DNA of 64,000 bases from Solirubrobacter pauli (GCF_003633755.1 NZ_RBIL01000001.1:2093426-2157425); one strand, 5' to 3'; positions 7,839 through 17,985 are shown, counted from the stretch's first letter. Numbers and translations: made by a program. Notes: a model not told the origin generated them from the letters alone.

Positions 7839-8953
7839 GCGCCGACTCCGTTCTCCTGGCAGGCCTTCTTGAGGTCCGCGGTCGTGCAGAGCTTGGCTGC
7901 GGTGGTGAAGCCGTCGGCGACGACGTCCTTGACGTTGTCCTTGAAGATCGCCTGCGGCTGCAGCAGCACCGACTTGACCTGCTGCTTGGTCTCGGTGTCC
8001 TCGACCTGGCCCGTGGCGAGCTTGTCCGCGCCGGCGGTGTCGCCCTTGGCGAGCGCGATGGCGAGCTGGGCGGCCGCGTCGGCCTCCTTCTTGATCGCCT
8101 TGTAGACCGTCATGCACTGGGTGCCGGCGAGCACGCGCTGCAGGCCCTCGTCGGTCGCGTCCTGGCCCGTCGTCGGGATCTTGCCGTCCTCGCCGTTACG
8201 CCCGAGCACCGACACCACCGCGCCGGCGAGGCCGTCGTTGGCGGAGTCCACGCCGACGAAGTTGCCCTTGGCCTTCGTGAACATCTGCTCGAAGATCGTG
8301 CCGGCCTTCGTGTTGTCCCAGTCCGGGACGGACTGGTCGGCCGCGATCGTGTAGCCCGCGTCCTTGATCGCCTTCTCGTAGCCCTGCTTGAACAGCGTCG
8401 CGTTGTTGTCGGTCGGCGAGCCGTTGAGCAGCGCCACGGGGCCGCTCTTGTCGCCGTTGGCCTGCATGCACTTGACGAGGCCCTCGCCCTGCGCCGTGCC
8501 GACGGCCACGTTGTCGAAGGACACGTAGTACGACGCGCCACCGCCGAGCGTCAGGCGGTCATAGTCGATGACCGGCACGCCCTGCTGCTTGGCCTTGTTG
8601 ATCACGGCCGCCGCGGACGGCGAGTCGAGGTTGACGATCAGCAGCGCGTTGACGCCCTCGTTGAGCATCTGATCGGCGATCGTGCCGAACTTGGCCTTGT
8701 CGCCGTTGGCGTTCTGGATGTCGGACTCGACGCCGGCGGCCTTGAACGCCTCGCCGAGCAGCGGGCGATCCGCCTGCTCCCAGCGCGCCGACGATGCGGT
8801 GTCCGGCAGGATCACGCCGACCTTGGCGGTGGCGGCGGGCGTCGCGGTGCCGTTTGAACCGGTGCTGGATGGAGCGGGGTCGTCGCTGCCGCACGCGGCG
8901 ACGGAGATGGCGAGGGCCGCGGTGATCGCGCCGGCCAGGATCTTGATACGCAT
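7835..8953 (-). CDS. xylF: Xylose ABC transporter substrate-binding lipoprotein (XylF-like)
   Basis: A 372-residue periplasmic-binding-protein-fold protein. The N-terminus [21 protein letters not shown] carries a lipobox with the lipidated Cys at residue 21, so it is tethered to the outer face of the membrane. The VGVILPDTASSARWEQADRPLL start of the mature domain and DGLAGAVVSVLGRNG...TTGQDAT late in the protein are characteristic of XylF. The start ATG overlaps the xylA stop (TGATG). It delivers sugar, most likely D-xylose, to XylH/XylG. Confidence 0.9.
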   Translation of the reverse strand: MRIKILAGAITAALAISVAACGSDDPAPSSTGSNGTATPAATAKVGVILPDTASSARWEQADRPLLGEAFKAAGVESDIQNANGDKAKFGTIADQMLNEGVNALLIVNLDSPSAAAVINKAKQQGVPVIDYDRLTLGGGASYYVSFDNVAVGTAQGEGLVKCMQANGDKSGPVALLNGSPTDNNATLFKQGYEKAIKDAGYTIAADQSVPDWDNTKAGTIFEQMFTKAKGNFVGVDSANDGLAGAVVSVLGRNGEDGKIPTTGQDATDEGLQRVLAGTQCMTVYKAIKKEADAAAQLAIALAKGDTAGADKLATGQVEDTETKQQVKSVLLQPQAIFKDNVKDVVADGFTTAAKLCTTADLKKACQENGVGA

Positions 8954-10143
8954 CAGCGCACTCCCAGGAGGACCTCGACCAGCAGCTGGTCAAGGCGTTC
9001 GTTGAAATAGCCGCGCTCGGCGAGCGCGTCGAGGTTGGACCACTCGGCCTCGGCCTTGAGCGCCGCGGGGTCGTCCCCGTCGACGCTGGCGAGGGCGAGC
9101 TCGGGGGTCGAGGCGGCCGCGAGGGCTTCCTGGACCTCGGGCAGCGAGTCGAAGTGGCGGGCGCGCTCCGCCAGCAGCGAGTAGGTCGCCATGCAGCCGC
9201 GCGCGAAGTCCCACACGCCTTCCGCGTTCTCGTTGCGGTAGGCGTGGGCGTCGAACGCGAGCGGGCCGGCGTAGCCACCGTTCTGGAGCGCGCGGACGAG
9301 CAGGAAGGTCTCCTTCAGGTCCTCCGCGCCGAAGCGGAAGTCCTGGTCGTAGCGGCCGATCCGCTGCGAGTTCAGGTCGATGTGGAAGAGCTTGTCGGCC
9401 CACAGCGCGTGGCCGATCGCGTGGTGGAAGCTCAGCCCCGCCATCGTCTCGTGCGCGAACTCGGGGTTCACGCCCACCATCTCCGGGCGGTCGAGCGTCT
9501 CGATGAAGTGCAGCGCGTGGCCGACCGTCGGCAGGAAGATGTCCCCGCGCGGCTCGTTGGGCTTGGGCTCCATCGCGAACCGCAGGTCGTAGCCCTGGTC
9601 GACGACGTACTGCGACAGGACGTTGATCGCCTCGCGGTACCGCTCCAGCGCGTCACGCGGGTCCTTGGCGACCCCGACCTCCGTGCCCTCACGGCCGCCC
9701 CAGAAGACGTAGACCTCGGCGCCGAGCTGCGCGGCGACGTCGATGAAGCGCATCGCCTTGCCGATCGCCGCCCGTCGTACACCACGATCGTTCGAGGTGA
9801 ACGCGCCGTCCTTGAACGCCGGGTGGCCGAACAGGTTGGTGGTCGCCATGCCGACACCCAGCCCCGTCTCGTCGAGCGCGCCTTTGAAGCGAGCGACGAT
9901 CCGCTCCTTCTCGGCGTCGTCGGTGCCGATCGGGATCAGGTCGTCGTCATGGAGCGATACGCCCCACGCGCCCAGCTCGGCCAGCTTGTGGACCGAGGCG
10001 ACCGGGTCGACCTCCGCGCGCGTCGGCCCGCCGAACGGGTCACGACCAGGGTTGCCGACCGTCCAGAGGCCGAAGGTGAACCGGTGTCCGGGCGATCCGT
10101 CGCCCGTCGTTGCGCTGCTGGTGGCCGGCTGCGTGGCTGCCAT
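8953..10143 (-). CDS. xylA: Xylose isomerase
   Basis: Converts D-xylose to D-xylulose in the cytoplasm. The protein has 396 residues, the usual class I (actinobacterial) length, with a Ser/Thr-rich N-terminal extension before [17 protein letters not shown]. Landmarks: HDDD near residue 70 (first-domain catalytic His region), [19 protein letters not shown] (metal-ligand Glu), [13 protein letters not shown], and [16 protein letters not shown] with the second metal-site ligands. It is the first gene of the xylA-F-G-H operon, preceded by a strong AGGAGGAG Shine-Dalgarno, and divergent from the ROK repressor. No xylulokinase gene is in the window, so the next step must be encoded elsewhere. Confidence 0.95.
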   Translation of the reverse strand: MAATQPATSSATTGDGSPGHRFTFGLWTVGNPGRDPFGGPTRAEVDPVASVHKLAELGAWGVSLHDDDLIPIGTDDAEKERIVARFKGALDETGLGVGMATTNLFGHPAFKDGAFTSNDRGVRRAAIGKAMRFIDVAAQLGAEVYVFWGGREGTEVGVAKDPRDALERYREAINVLSQYVVDQGYDLRFAMEPKPNEPRGDIFLPTVGHALHFIETLDRPEMVGVNPEFAHETMAGLSFHHAIGHALWADKLFHIDLNSQRIGRYDQDFRFGAEDLKETFLLVRALQNGGYAGPLAFDAHAYRNENAEGVWDFARGCMATYSLLAERARHFDSLPEVQEALAAASTPELALASVDGDDPAALKAEAEWSNLDALAERGYFNERLDQLLVEVLLGVR

Positions 10144-10239
10144 CTCTCCTCCTTGGTGTCTCCGACACCGTGCCCACGGGGTGTGGGGTACTTATGAAGG
10201 AATCTACGTATAGCGGGTGCCGTAGAGTGCTGGACCAGA
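10144..10239. promoter_or_regulatory. xylA / ROK regulator divergent promoter region
   Basis: This 96-base gap must hold both promoters. Two inverted repeats are visible: GGTGTC-3-GACACC at 10155-10169 in the xylA leader, and CTACG-12-CGTAG at 10204-10225. On the xylA strand it also contains CTTCATAAG (10190-10198), one base short of the CTTCATGAAG core of the palindrome upstream of the GH3 gene. These are the likely targets of the ROK protein; the exact -10/-35 boxes are not clear. Confidence 0.4.
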
Positions 10240-11433
10240 GTGAGCGTCAACGATCGTCCAGGTTCGGCCTCCCGGCGCTTCAACGGGCGCGAGGAGAACC
10301 GCTTCAAGGTGCTGCGGGCGCTGTACGCGCATCCGGGCAGCACGCGCACGGAGCTGGCCGAGCACACGGGGCTCTCGCGGCCGACCGTGTCGGTGGTCGC
10401 GGACGAGCTCGTCCAGGCCGGGCTGGTCACGCAGCACGAGGACTCCCAGCCGCGCACCGGCCGGCCGCCCGTGCTGCTGTCGCTGGCACCGGGCGCCGCC
10501 TTCGCGGTCGGCGTCGACATGGGCCACGCGCACGTGCAGGTGGCGGTCAGCGACCTCTCGGGCGAGATCCTCGGCGACCGCCGGCGGGCCATCGACGTCG
10601 ACCACGACCCGATCGACAGCCTGGACCTCGCGCGTGACCTGGTGCAGGAGACGCTCGAGGCCACCGAGGTCACCCGTGACCGCGTGATCGGCGTCGGCAT
10701 GGCCCTCGCGGCACCGCTCGACCGCGAGACGGGCGCGATCCTGGCCGACGGCATCCTGCCCAACTGGGGCGGGATCCAGCCCGCGGAGGAGATGCGGCGG
10801 CGGCTCGGCATGCCCGTCGAGATCCGCAACGACGCCAACCTCGGCGCGCTCGGCGAGCACACCTTCGGCGCCGGCCGTGGCGCCCAGGACATGCTGTACG
10901 TGCGGCTGTCGGCCGGCATCGGCCTCGGGTTGGTGCTCGACGGCAAGCCGTACGGCGGCGCCTGCGGCGTGGCGGGCGAGCTCGGGCACTTCCGGGTCAA
11001 GCCCGACGGGCTCATCTGCCGCTGCGGCAACCGCGGCTGCCTGGAGACGGTCGCGAGCTCCTCCGCCGTCGCCCGGCTGCTCGCGCGCAGCCGCGACGAG
11101 ACCGTCAGCGTCGAGCACCTGCTCGAGCTGGTGGCCCGCGGCGACCGCGGCGCCACGCGCGCCGTCTCGGAGGCCGCGCAGGCGATCGGCGAGGTGCTCG
11201 CCTCGGTCGTGAACCTCTTCAACCCGCGGCTGCTGCTCGTCGGCGGCGACCTGGCGGCGGCGGGCGACGTGGTGCTCGAGCCGCTGCGCACGGCGATCGA
11301 CCAGTACGCGATCGCCCCCGCGGCCGGCGCCGTGGCGGTGCAGGCCGGTGCGCTGGGCGACAAGGCCGAGGTCCTGGGCGCCGTGGCGCTGATCCTCGGC
11401 GAGTCGCCGGCGATCCTCGCCACCGCTACCTGA
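10240..11433 (+). CDS. xylR: ROK-family transcriptional repressor (XylR-like)
   Basis: A 397-residue protein starting at the GTG at 10240. Residues about 15-75 are a winged helix (RTELAEHTGLSRPTVSVVADEL). The rest is a ROK sugar-kinase-like sensor with the Zn-binding block GELGHFRV...CRCGNRGCLETVASS (about residues 245-275) that marks ROK regulators. The phosphotransfer loop is not obviously intact. Divergent orientation to the xylose import and isomerase operon and adjacency to xylan-degrading enzymes indicate a xylose-responsive repressor of both sides. Gene name by context; the inducer is inferred. Confidence 0.82.
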   Translation: MSVNDRPGSASRRFNGREENRFKVLRALYAHPGSTRTELAEHTGLSRPTVSVVADELVQAGLVTQHEDSQPRTGRPPVLLSLAPGAAFAVGVDMGHAHVQVAVSDLSGEILGDRRRAIDVDHDPIDSLDLARDLVQETLEATEVTRDRVIGVGMALAAPLDRETGAILADGILPNWGGIQPAEEMRRRLGMPVEIRNDANLGALGEHTFGAGRGAQDMLYVRLSAGIGLGLVLDGKPYGGACGVAGELGHFRVKPDGLICRCGNRGCLETVASSSAVARLLARSRDETVSVEHLLELVARGDRGATRAVSEAAQAIGEVLASVVNLFNPRLLLVGGDLAAAGDVVLEPLRTAIDQYAIAPAAGAVAVQAGALGDKAEVLGAVALILGESPAILATAT

Positions 11434-11452
11434 GAGCTCGACCGGAGCTCTC
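11432..11452 (+). terminator. Hairpin terminator after the ROK gene
   Basis: GAGAGCTC, loop GACCG, GAGCTCTC: perfect 8-bp arms beginning inside the stop codon. A T-rich run (GGTTATCTTTTC) follows about 10 bases later. Confidence 0.45.
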
Positions 11453-11478
11453 ATGAGTTCTGGTTATCTTTTCGTATT

Positions 11479-11496
11479 CCGTCTTCATGAAGACGG
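11479..11496. promoter_or_regulatory. 18-bp perfect palindrome upstream of the GH3 gene
   Basis: CCGTCTTCATGAAGACGG reads identically on both strands. It lies about 90 bases upstream of the GH3 start, in a locally AT-richer stretch suited to a promoter, and shares CTTCAT-AAG with the xylA promoter region. It is a good operator candidate for the adjacent ROK repressor. Confidence 0.5.
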
Positions 11497-11585
11497 TCTC
11501 ACGGCCAGGTTAAGCAGTATGTTGCGTAACTGAGCCGTCGCCTGGGTCTGTCGCGGCGGCTCCATGTCGCAACAGGAGGAGCAGG

Positions 11586-14500
11586 ATGAGGAATCGACGG
11601 GCGGCTGCGGCCGCCCTCGCCGGCAGCGCGTGCCTGGCTGCCGTGGCGTCCGTGGGCGTGCCGCTCGCATCGGGACGTGGACCGGAGGTGAAGGTCGCCG
11701 CGGCGGACGCCGCGCCCGGCGCCCCGATCTACCTCGATCGGCACTACTCGTACGCCGAACGCGCCGCCGACCTGGTGGCGCGCATGACCACGGCCGAGAA
11801 GGCGTCGCAGCTGGTCTCCAGCCAGGCGCCGGCGATCCCGCGCCTCGGGATCCGCCCGTGGGGCCAGTGGAACGAGGCGCTGCACGGCGTCTCGCGCTCG
11901 CAGCTGACCTACAACGCCAACGCCACGACGCTCAGCAACACCACGTCGTACCCGACCGATCAGACGATGGGCTCCAGCTGGGACCCGGACCTGATGTACC
12001 GGGTGGCGACCCAGATCGGTGACGAGGCCCGCGAGGTCTCGCCCGACAACGTGTCCAACCTGGACTTCTACTCGCCGACCATGAACCTCGAGCGCGACCC
12101 GCGCTGGGGCCGGACGGACGAGACCTATGGCGAGGACCCGTTCCACACCGCCGCGATGGTCTCCCAGTTCGTCAACGGCATGGAGGGCAAGGACGAGCAG
12201 GGCGAGCTGCTGCCCGGCGCGGCGGGCTACTACAAGACGCTCACGACGCTCAAGCACTACGCCGCCAACAACAGCGAGGTCAACCGCCGCAGCGGCTCGT
12301 CGGACATGGACGACCGCACGCTGCGCGAGTACTACACGGCCGCGTTCCGCGACGTGGTGCGCCGGTCGGACCCGGGCTCGGTCATGAGCTCGTACAACTC
12401 GGTCAACGCCGTCGGCCAGGTGCCCACGACGGGCGGCACGTCGGCCAAGGCCGGCGAGCAGCACAACCCCTACGGCGCGCCGACGGCGTCCGATCCGTAC
12501 CTGATCGACACGCTGCTGCGCCAGACGTTCGGCTTCGACGGCTACGTGACCTCGGACTGCGACGCGGTCCAGCAGGGCACGGCGACGCACCGCTGGACGA
12601 TCCCGAGCTGGCCGTCGGCGCCGTTCGCGCGCCCGGTCAACACCACCGAGCGCAACGCGCTCGCGCAGTCGGCGGGCGAGGACTCCGAGTGCAACACCGG
12701 CTTCCGCGACAACTACGACTACCTCAACCGGCTGCCGGCCGCCGCGCGCGACCAGATCAAGACGCTCGTCGACACCTACACGGTCAACGACCTCGACGCC
12801 GCCGCCGTGCGCGTGTTCACCTCGCGCATGAAGCTCGGCGAGTTCGACGACCCGAGCCTGAACCCGTGGGTCCGCGACGCGCGCTCACGCGTGCCGCAGG
12901 GCAGCTGGACCAACGACGACGCCAACCAGGCCGTCACCGAGACGCCCGCGCGCCTCGCGCTCGCCCGTGAGGCGGGCGACAAGACGATCGTCCTGCTCAA
13001 GAACAGCCGCAACGCGCTGCCGCTGCGGGTGCCGACGACCGGCGCGCCGCGGATCGCGGTCATGGGCCTGCTGGCCTGCCCCGCGGCGACGACGAGCGGC
13101 CAGGCGACCACCTGCCCCAACGCCGGCAACGTGTACCTCGGCGGCTACTCGAGCACCCAGCTCGGCGCCGGACAGGCGAACATCGTCACCGGCTACGACG
13201 GCATCAAGAAGGCGGTCCAGGCGATCAACCCGAACGCCACCGTCGACCTCTGGCGCGGCTTCACCAACGGCACCAACATCGGGACGGCGACCACCGTCGA
13301 CCCCGCCGCGGTCGCCGCCGCCAGCGGCTACGACCAGGTCGTCGTCTACGCCGGCACCGACCTCAGCACCGCCAACGAGGACCAGGACCGCACGTCGATC
13401 CTGCTCCCCGGCGCCCAGGACGCGCTGATCAACCAGGTGGCCGCGGCCAACCCGAGCACGACGGTCTACATGGAGACGATCGGGCCGGTCGACATCAGCG
13501 CCTGGGAGCCCAACGTCGGCTCGATCCTGTGGAGCTCCTACAACGGCCAGCGCAAGGGCGAGGCGCTCGCCGACGTGCTACTCGGCGCGTACAACCCGAG
13601 CGCCCACCTGCCTTCCACGTGGTACGCGAACCTCTCGCAGCTGCCGGAGGACACGGACTACACGCTGCGTCCGACAGCCACCACGCCCGGCCGCACCTAC
13701 CAGTACTACGACGGCTCCAAGGGTCAGGTCCGCTACCCGTTCGGCCATGGCCTGAGCTACACGACGTTCGCCTACCGCGACCTCGCGGTCGACGACACGA
13801 CGCCCGACGCCGACGCGACGCTGCACGTCAGCGTGGACGTCGCCAACACGGGCGCCGTCGCCGGGACGGACATCCCGCAGCTGTACGTCACCACGCCCGA
13901 CGCGCCGGCCTCGGCGCAGCGGCCGCTCAAGCGCCTGAAGGGCTTCGAGAAGGTCACGCTCGCCCCGGGCGAGACCAAGCGCGTCACGTTCACGCTGAAG
14001 GTCGCCGACCTGGCGTTCTTCGACCAGGACGCGGGCCGCTGGGTCGTCGACCCGGGCCGCTACGGCCTGCAGGTCGCCCGCTCGAGCGCGCAGGCCGAGG
14101 CCCAGACCACCGTCACGGTCAGAGGCACGCTCACCCCGACGGTCGCGACCGTCGAGGTCAAGCCGGCGCTGGCCGGTGACGCCGCGCGCGAGATCGTCGA
14201 CCGCGTCCAGTTCCCGGAGGGCGCCGAGATCGTCCCGAACGTGACCGTCGCGCTGAGCGACGACTCGCTCTACGGGTTCGTCCGCAACCAGCGCGACACC
14301 GCCACGGGCAAGCTCGAGCCGCTCGGCCGTGACCTGCCCGCGGGCATGACGATCACCTACGCGAGCAACCGCCCGGACGTCGTGCGCGTCGACGGCGGGC
14401 ACCTGCGGACCGTCGCCGACGGCGTCGCGACGATCACCGCCACCGCCCACTACCGCGGCGGCGAGCGGTCACGCGACTTCGTCGTCAAGGTCGCCTCCGA

Positions 14501-15890
14501 GCCGACCCGCCTGACGCTCAACGGCGCCTCGCTCGACGCGGTGGTGCCCGACGCGACGTTCACCGCGGACGTCCACGACTACGACGTGATCCTCCCCGAG
14601 GACGTCACGAGCGCGCCGACGCTCGGGGCGGACGCTCCGAGCGACGCGACGGTGCAGGCCACGCAGGCGGCCGGCGTCCCCGGCACGGCGACGGTCCACG
14701 TCACCGGCCCCGAGGGCAACACGCTCAGCTACAGCGTCCACTTCGCCCACGCGGCGCAGACGGACGAGTTCACCAGCGGCGTGCCCGGCTCGCAGTGGCA
14801 CTGGATCCGCCGCAGCCAGCAGGGGGCGCCGAACGCGACCCCCGGCTCCGTGCAGATCACGACGGAGGCCGGCGACGTGCTCAGCACGCCGACCGCGACC
14901 ACCAACAACGCGCGCAACCTGCTGCTGCAGCGCGCGCTCGGCGACTGGACGGTCGAGACCAAGGTCGACGTCAACGCCAACCTGACCGCGACGAGCCAGC
15001 AGGTCGGGCTGATCGCCTACCAGGACGACGACAACTACCTGAAGTTCGTGCTCGCCGGCAACTCGGCGACCGCCGCGCCGCGCCTGACGGTGATCTCGGA
15101 GGACCGCCGCTCGTGCTGCGATCCGGGCTACGCCCAGGGCTCGGGTCCGGTCTCCGAGACGCTCGCGCCGGCGACGCTGGTGCCCGTCACCGCGCCCGCC
15201 GACCTCACCACCGCCACCCGGACGATCTGGCTGCGGATGAGCAAGACCGGCGCCCGCTATCGCCTCTGGTACTCGACCGACGGGTCCGCGTTCAAGCCGG
15301 TCTACGAGACCGGGGCGCCGCTCGAGGACGTCGACGTCGGCCTGTTCGCCGTCGGCCCCACCACCGTGCGGGCGAGCTTCGACTACCTGCGCGTGAGCGG
15401 GCAGACGCGGCCGGCGACGATCCCGGCGCTCGAGGACGAGCCGCCGACGGCCACGCCGACGCCGCAGGGGTCCGCGTCACCGACGCCGACGCCGCAAGGC
15501 GCCGCCTCGCCGGCACCGACCGCCGCGCCGCGACCCGACAAGACGCCGCCGCTTTTGCGCCTGCGCTCCAACGGGCGCCAGCACGTGCGCACCCTGCGCA
15601 CGAACGGGCTCGCGTTCCGGCTCAGCGCCGACGAGCCCGTCACCCAGCTCGAGGCGACCCTGCTGGGCCGCTTCTCCAGCCACGGCAAGCGCCTCGCGCT
15701 GCGCCGACTCGCGCGGCAGACGCTGCGCTCCGTGAAGGCCGGGCAGACCGTGACGCTCGAGCTGCGGCCCAGCGCCGCGCTGCGCAAGCGCCTCGCCCGT
15801 GAGCACCGCCTGCCCGCGCTGCTGCGCATCCGCGCGACGGACGCCGCGGGCAACGTCACCACCCGCACCAAGCCGATCAGCTTCCGCTGA
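11586..15890 (+). CDS. Secreted multidomain GH3 beta-xylosidase/beta-glucosidase
   Basis: A 1434-residue exported glycosidase. The ATG at 11586 follows AACAGGAGGAG. A signal peptide covers about residues 1-30. The GH3 N-domain carries GYVTSDCDAV with D324 as predicted nucleophile; the GH3 C-domain and a fibronectin-III-like domain (GHGLSYTTFAY, then VDVANTGAVAGTDIPQLYV) follow to about residue 850. Then come Ig-like/cadherin-like modules, a LamG/CBM-like beta-sandwich (about 1060-1275: DEFTSGVPGSQWHW, DDNYLKFVL), a Pro/Thr linker (about 1280-1320) and a basic C-terminal beta domain ending in RATDAAGNVTTRTKPISF. The SDCDAV type is common in fungal-like beta-xylosidases. Adjacency to a GH10 xylanase and the xyl operon supports xylo-oligosaccharide cleavage outside the cell. 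Confidence 0.87.
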   Translation: MRNRRAAAAALAGSACLAAVASVGVPLASGRGPEVKVAAADAAPGAPIYLDRHYSYAERAADLVARMTTAEKASQLVSSQAPAIPRLGIRPWGQWNEALHGVSRSQLTYNANATTLSNTTSYPTDQTMGSSWDPDLMYRVATQIGDEAREVSPDNVSNLDFYSPTMNLERDPRWGRTDETYGEDPFHTAAMVSQFVNGMEGKDEQGELLPGAAGYYKTLTTLKHYAANNSEVNRRSGSSDMDDRTLREYYTAAFRDVVRRSDPGSVMSSYNSVNAVGQVPTTGGTSAKAGEQHNPYGAPTASDPYLIDTLLRQTFGFDGYVTSDCDAVQQGTATHRWTIPSWPSAPFARPVNTTERNALAQSAGEDSECNTGFRDNYDYLNRLPAAARDQIKTLVDTYTVNDLDAAAVRVFTSRMKLGEFDDPSLNPWVRDARSRVPQGSWTNDDANQAVTETPARLALAREAGDKTIVLLKNSRNALPLRVPTTGAPRIAVMGLLACPAATTSGQATTCPNAGNVYLGGYSSTQLGAGQANIVTGYDGIKKAVQAINPNATVDLWRGFTNGTNIGTATTVDPAAVAAASGYDQVVVYAGTDLSTANEDQDRTSILLPGAQDALINQVAAANPSTTVYMETIGPVDISAWEPNVGSILWSSYNGQRKGEALADVLLGAYNPSAHLPSTWYANLSQLPEDTDYTLRPTATTPGRTYQYYDGSKGQVRYPFGHGLSYTTFAYRDLAVDDTTPDADATLHVSVDVANTGAVAGTDIPQLYVTTPDAPASAQRPLKRLKGFEKVTLAPGETKRVTFTLKVADLAFFDQDAGRWVVDPGRYGLQVARSSAQAEAQTTVTVRGTLTPTVATVEVKPALAGDAAREIVDRVQFPEGAEIVPNVTVALSDDSLYGFVRNQRDTATGKLEPLGRDLPAGMTITYASNRPDVVRVDGGHLRTVADGVATITATAHYRGGERSRDFVVKVASEPTRLTLNGASLDAVVPDATFTADVHDYDVILPEDVTSAPTLGADAPSDATVQATQAAGVPGTATVHVTGPEGNTLSYSVHFAHAAQTDEFTSGVPGSQWHWIRRSQQGAPNATPGSVQITTEAGDVLSTPTATTNNARNLLLQRALGDWTVETKVDVNANLTATSQQVGLIAYQDDDNYLKFVLAGNSATAAPRLTVISEDRRSCCDPGYAQGSGPVSETLAPATLVPVTAPADLTTATRTIWLRMSKTGARYRLWYSTDGSAFKPVYETGAPLEDVDVGLFAVGPTTVRASFDYLRVSGQTRPATIPALEDEPPTATPTPQGSASPTPTPQGAASPAPTAAPRPDKTPPLLRLRSNGRQHVRTLRTNGLAFRLSADEPVTQLEATLLGRFSSHGKRLALRRLARQTLRSVKAGQTVTLELRPSAALRKRLAREHRLPALLRIRATDAAGNVTTRTKPISFR

Positions 15891-15909
15891 CGGATCGTCA
15901 AGGAGAGAC

Positions 15910-17973
15910 ATGAGGATCAACCACCTCAGGCGCGTCGTCGCCGCCGGTGCCGTGGGCGCGCTCGCGCTCACGGGCGCCGTCGGCGTCGGCACGGCCGCCG
16001 CCGTCGACTACACGCTCCCGTCGTTGTGGCAGTCCTACAAGGACGACTTCACGATGGGCACGTTCGGCAACTGGAACAGCCAGCAGGCGCTGTATCACTA
16101 CCGCGCGAACAGCATCCCCAACAACCTCAAGCTCGACAGCCAGATCGGCACGAGCGCGACGAACAGCCTCTCGCGGCAGGCGTACGTCGCCAAGGTCGCG
16201 CAGATCAACGCCGACACCACGCTGACCGCCGACCAGAAGGCGGCGGCGATCGAGACCGCCAACCAGCAGATCGTGCTGCAGCCGACGACCGGCAACGGCC
16301 AGGCCGAGCAGATCCTGCAGGCCATCCAGGCCTACAACGCGACGCTGCCGGCGGACCAGAAGAAGGTCGTCCGCGGACACGTCTTCGCGTGGCACGGCGG
16401 CCAGCAGCCGAACTGGTTCTTCACCAACGGCTTCTACTACGACGCCGCCAACCCCGACTGGGCGAGCCCGCAGACGATGCTCAAGCGGCTCGACAACTAC
16501 ATCCACGCGATGACCGACAAGTACGCCAAGTACTCCGACGTCATCGTCGCCTGGGACGTCGTCAACGAGTCGATCGACGACTACACCGGCCAGATCCGCA
16601 ACGCCGACGACGCCCAGGTGGGCCAGTGGGGCCGGATCTTCCGGCGCCCGGACCTCGACGGTGACCCCGACGCCCGCCTGACCGCGGAGTCGGCGTGGGT
16701 GCGCCAGGCGTTCGAGTCGGCCCGCAAGTGGGAGAACGCCGCGGGCGTCCACTGGAAGCTCTACTACAACGACTACCAGGACTCCGACAAGCTCTACGAG
16801 CCGAAGGAGAGCCAGACGATCAAGCTGCTCAAGCCGATCCACGACGCCGGCAACATCGACGGCTACGGCATGCAGGGCCGCCTCGCGTGGGCGTACCCGA
16901 CGATCGACATGCTGCGCAAGCAGATCAACGCCGGCCTGACCGTCGCGAACGAGATCTCGATCACCGAGTCCGACATCCGCAGCGACTTCGAGCCCAACCC
17001 GGACTACGACCCGTCGCAGCCGACCCGGCGCGTGACCGAGGCCGACGGCGCCGACCCGGCGCACCAGTGGCCGACCTACGGCTCGTGCTCGTGGGCGAAC
17101 CGCTCGGCGGCGAACGGCAACACGTTCGACGTCTGCAACTCGCCCGTCCGCCGGATCCCGGCGTGGGGCACCGGCGCCAACGACGCGCTGGCCAACAGCC
17201 CCGACATCATGCGCAAGCAGGCCGACTTCGCGGCTGACTGGATGGACCTGCTGCTGTCCTACAAGGGCAAGATCGCCCTCTACGACTGGGACGGCACCAA
17301 CGACACGTCCACGTTCAACCGCAACACGGGCGGCCATCTGTGGTCCGGCCTGAGCGGCAACCCGGAGAAGTACTCGTTCTTCGCGGTCATCGGCGCCCCG
17401 GCGCGCGAGAAGCTGCGGGACGCGATCGCGCGGGTGAGCACGCTCGTGCCGGCCACCTACCCGAGCGACGCGTGGGCGAAGGTCGTGGCGGCGCGTGACG
17501 CCGCCCAGGCGCTCGTCTCGCCCCGCATCTACTCGATCGACGGCGTCAACGCGGTCAAGAACGCGACCGCGGCGCTCACCGACGCGATCGGCGCCTACCA
17601 GGCCACGACGGCCGGCGGCACGGTCGGCGGCGACGTGCCGGCGACGCTGGCGCTCACGCTCGGCGGGGCGGCGACGTTCCCGGCGTTCGTCCCGGGCGTC
17701 GCCAACGACTACACGGCGACCACGACGGCCAACGTGCTGTCCACGGCCGGCGACGCCACGCTCAGCGTGAGCGATCCCGGCTTCCTCACCAACGGCGCGT
17801 TCGCGCTTTCGGACCCGCTGAAGGTCGCGTTCTCGAAGTCCACGTGGACGGCGCCGGTCGCGAACGACCCGGTGACGGTCACGTTCAGCCAGCACATCGG
17901 CGACACCCAGCCGCTGCGCACTGGCACCTACAGCAAGACGCTCACCTTCACGCTGTCGACCACGACGCCGTAA
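15910..17973 (+). CDS. Secreted GH10 endo-beta-1,4-xylanase
   Basis: A 687-residue exported xylanase. The ATG at 15910 follows AAGGAGAG, 19 bases after the GH3 stop, so the two are co-transcribed. Signal peptide residues 1-32 (VGTAAA). The GH10 barrel shows GHVFAWHGG, AWDVVNESID (acid/base E220) and EISITESDIR (nucleophile E353). An insertion near residues 370-430 contains two Cys (GSCSWANR, DVCNSP). Residues about 490-565 are a small helical module (FIVAR-like) and about 568-687 are the C-terminal domain shared with the DUF6351 and S15 proteins. It cuts xylan into oligomers for the GH3 enzyme and the xylose importer. A perfect terminator follows. Confidence 0.92.
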   Translation: MRINHLRRVVAAGAVGALALTGAVGVGTAAAVDYTLPSLWQSYKDDFTMGTFGNWNSQQALYHYRANSIPNNLKLDSQIGTSATNSLSRQAYVAKVAQINADTTLTADQKAAAIETANQQIVLQPTTGNGQAEQILQAIQAYNATLPADQKKVVRGHVFAWHGGQQPNWFFTNGFYYDAANPDWASPQTMLKRLDNYIHAMTDKYAKYSDVIVAWDVVNESIDDYTGQIRNADDAQVGQWGRIFRRPDLDGDPDARLTAESAWVRQAFESARKWENAAGVHWKLYYNDYQDSDKLYEPKESQTIKLLKPIHDAGNIDGYGMQGRLAWAYPTIDMLRKQINAGLTVANEISITESDIRSDFEPNPDYDPSQPTRRVTEADGADPAHQWPTYGSCSWANRSAANGNTFDVCNSPVRRIPAWGTGANDALANSPDIMRKQADFAADWMDLLLSYKGKIALYDWDGTNDTSTFNRNTGGHLWSGLSGNPEKYSFFAVIGAPAREKLRDAIARVSTLVPATYPSDAWAKVVAARDAAQALVSPRIYSIDGVNAVKNATAALTDAIGAYQATTAGGTVGGDVPATLALTLGGAATFPAFVPGVANDYTATTTANVLSTAGDATLSVSDPGFLTNGAFALSDPLKVAFSKSTWTAPVANDPVTVTFSQHIGDTQPLRTGTYSKTLTFTLSTTTP
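17611..17970 (+). other. Shared C-terminal WxL-like domain, copy 2 (GH10 xylanase)
   Basis: Same module as in the DUF6351 and S15 proteins: VPATLALTL, FVPGVANDYTATT, GDATLSVSDPGFLTNGAF, STWTAP, LRTGTYSKTLTFTLSTTTP at the extreme C-terminus. Confidence 0.7.
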
Positions 17974-17985
17974 GGCCATGCCCCA

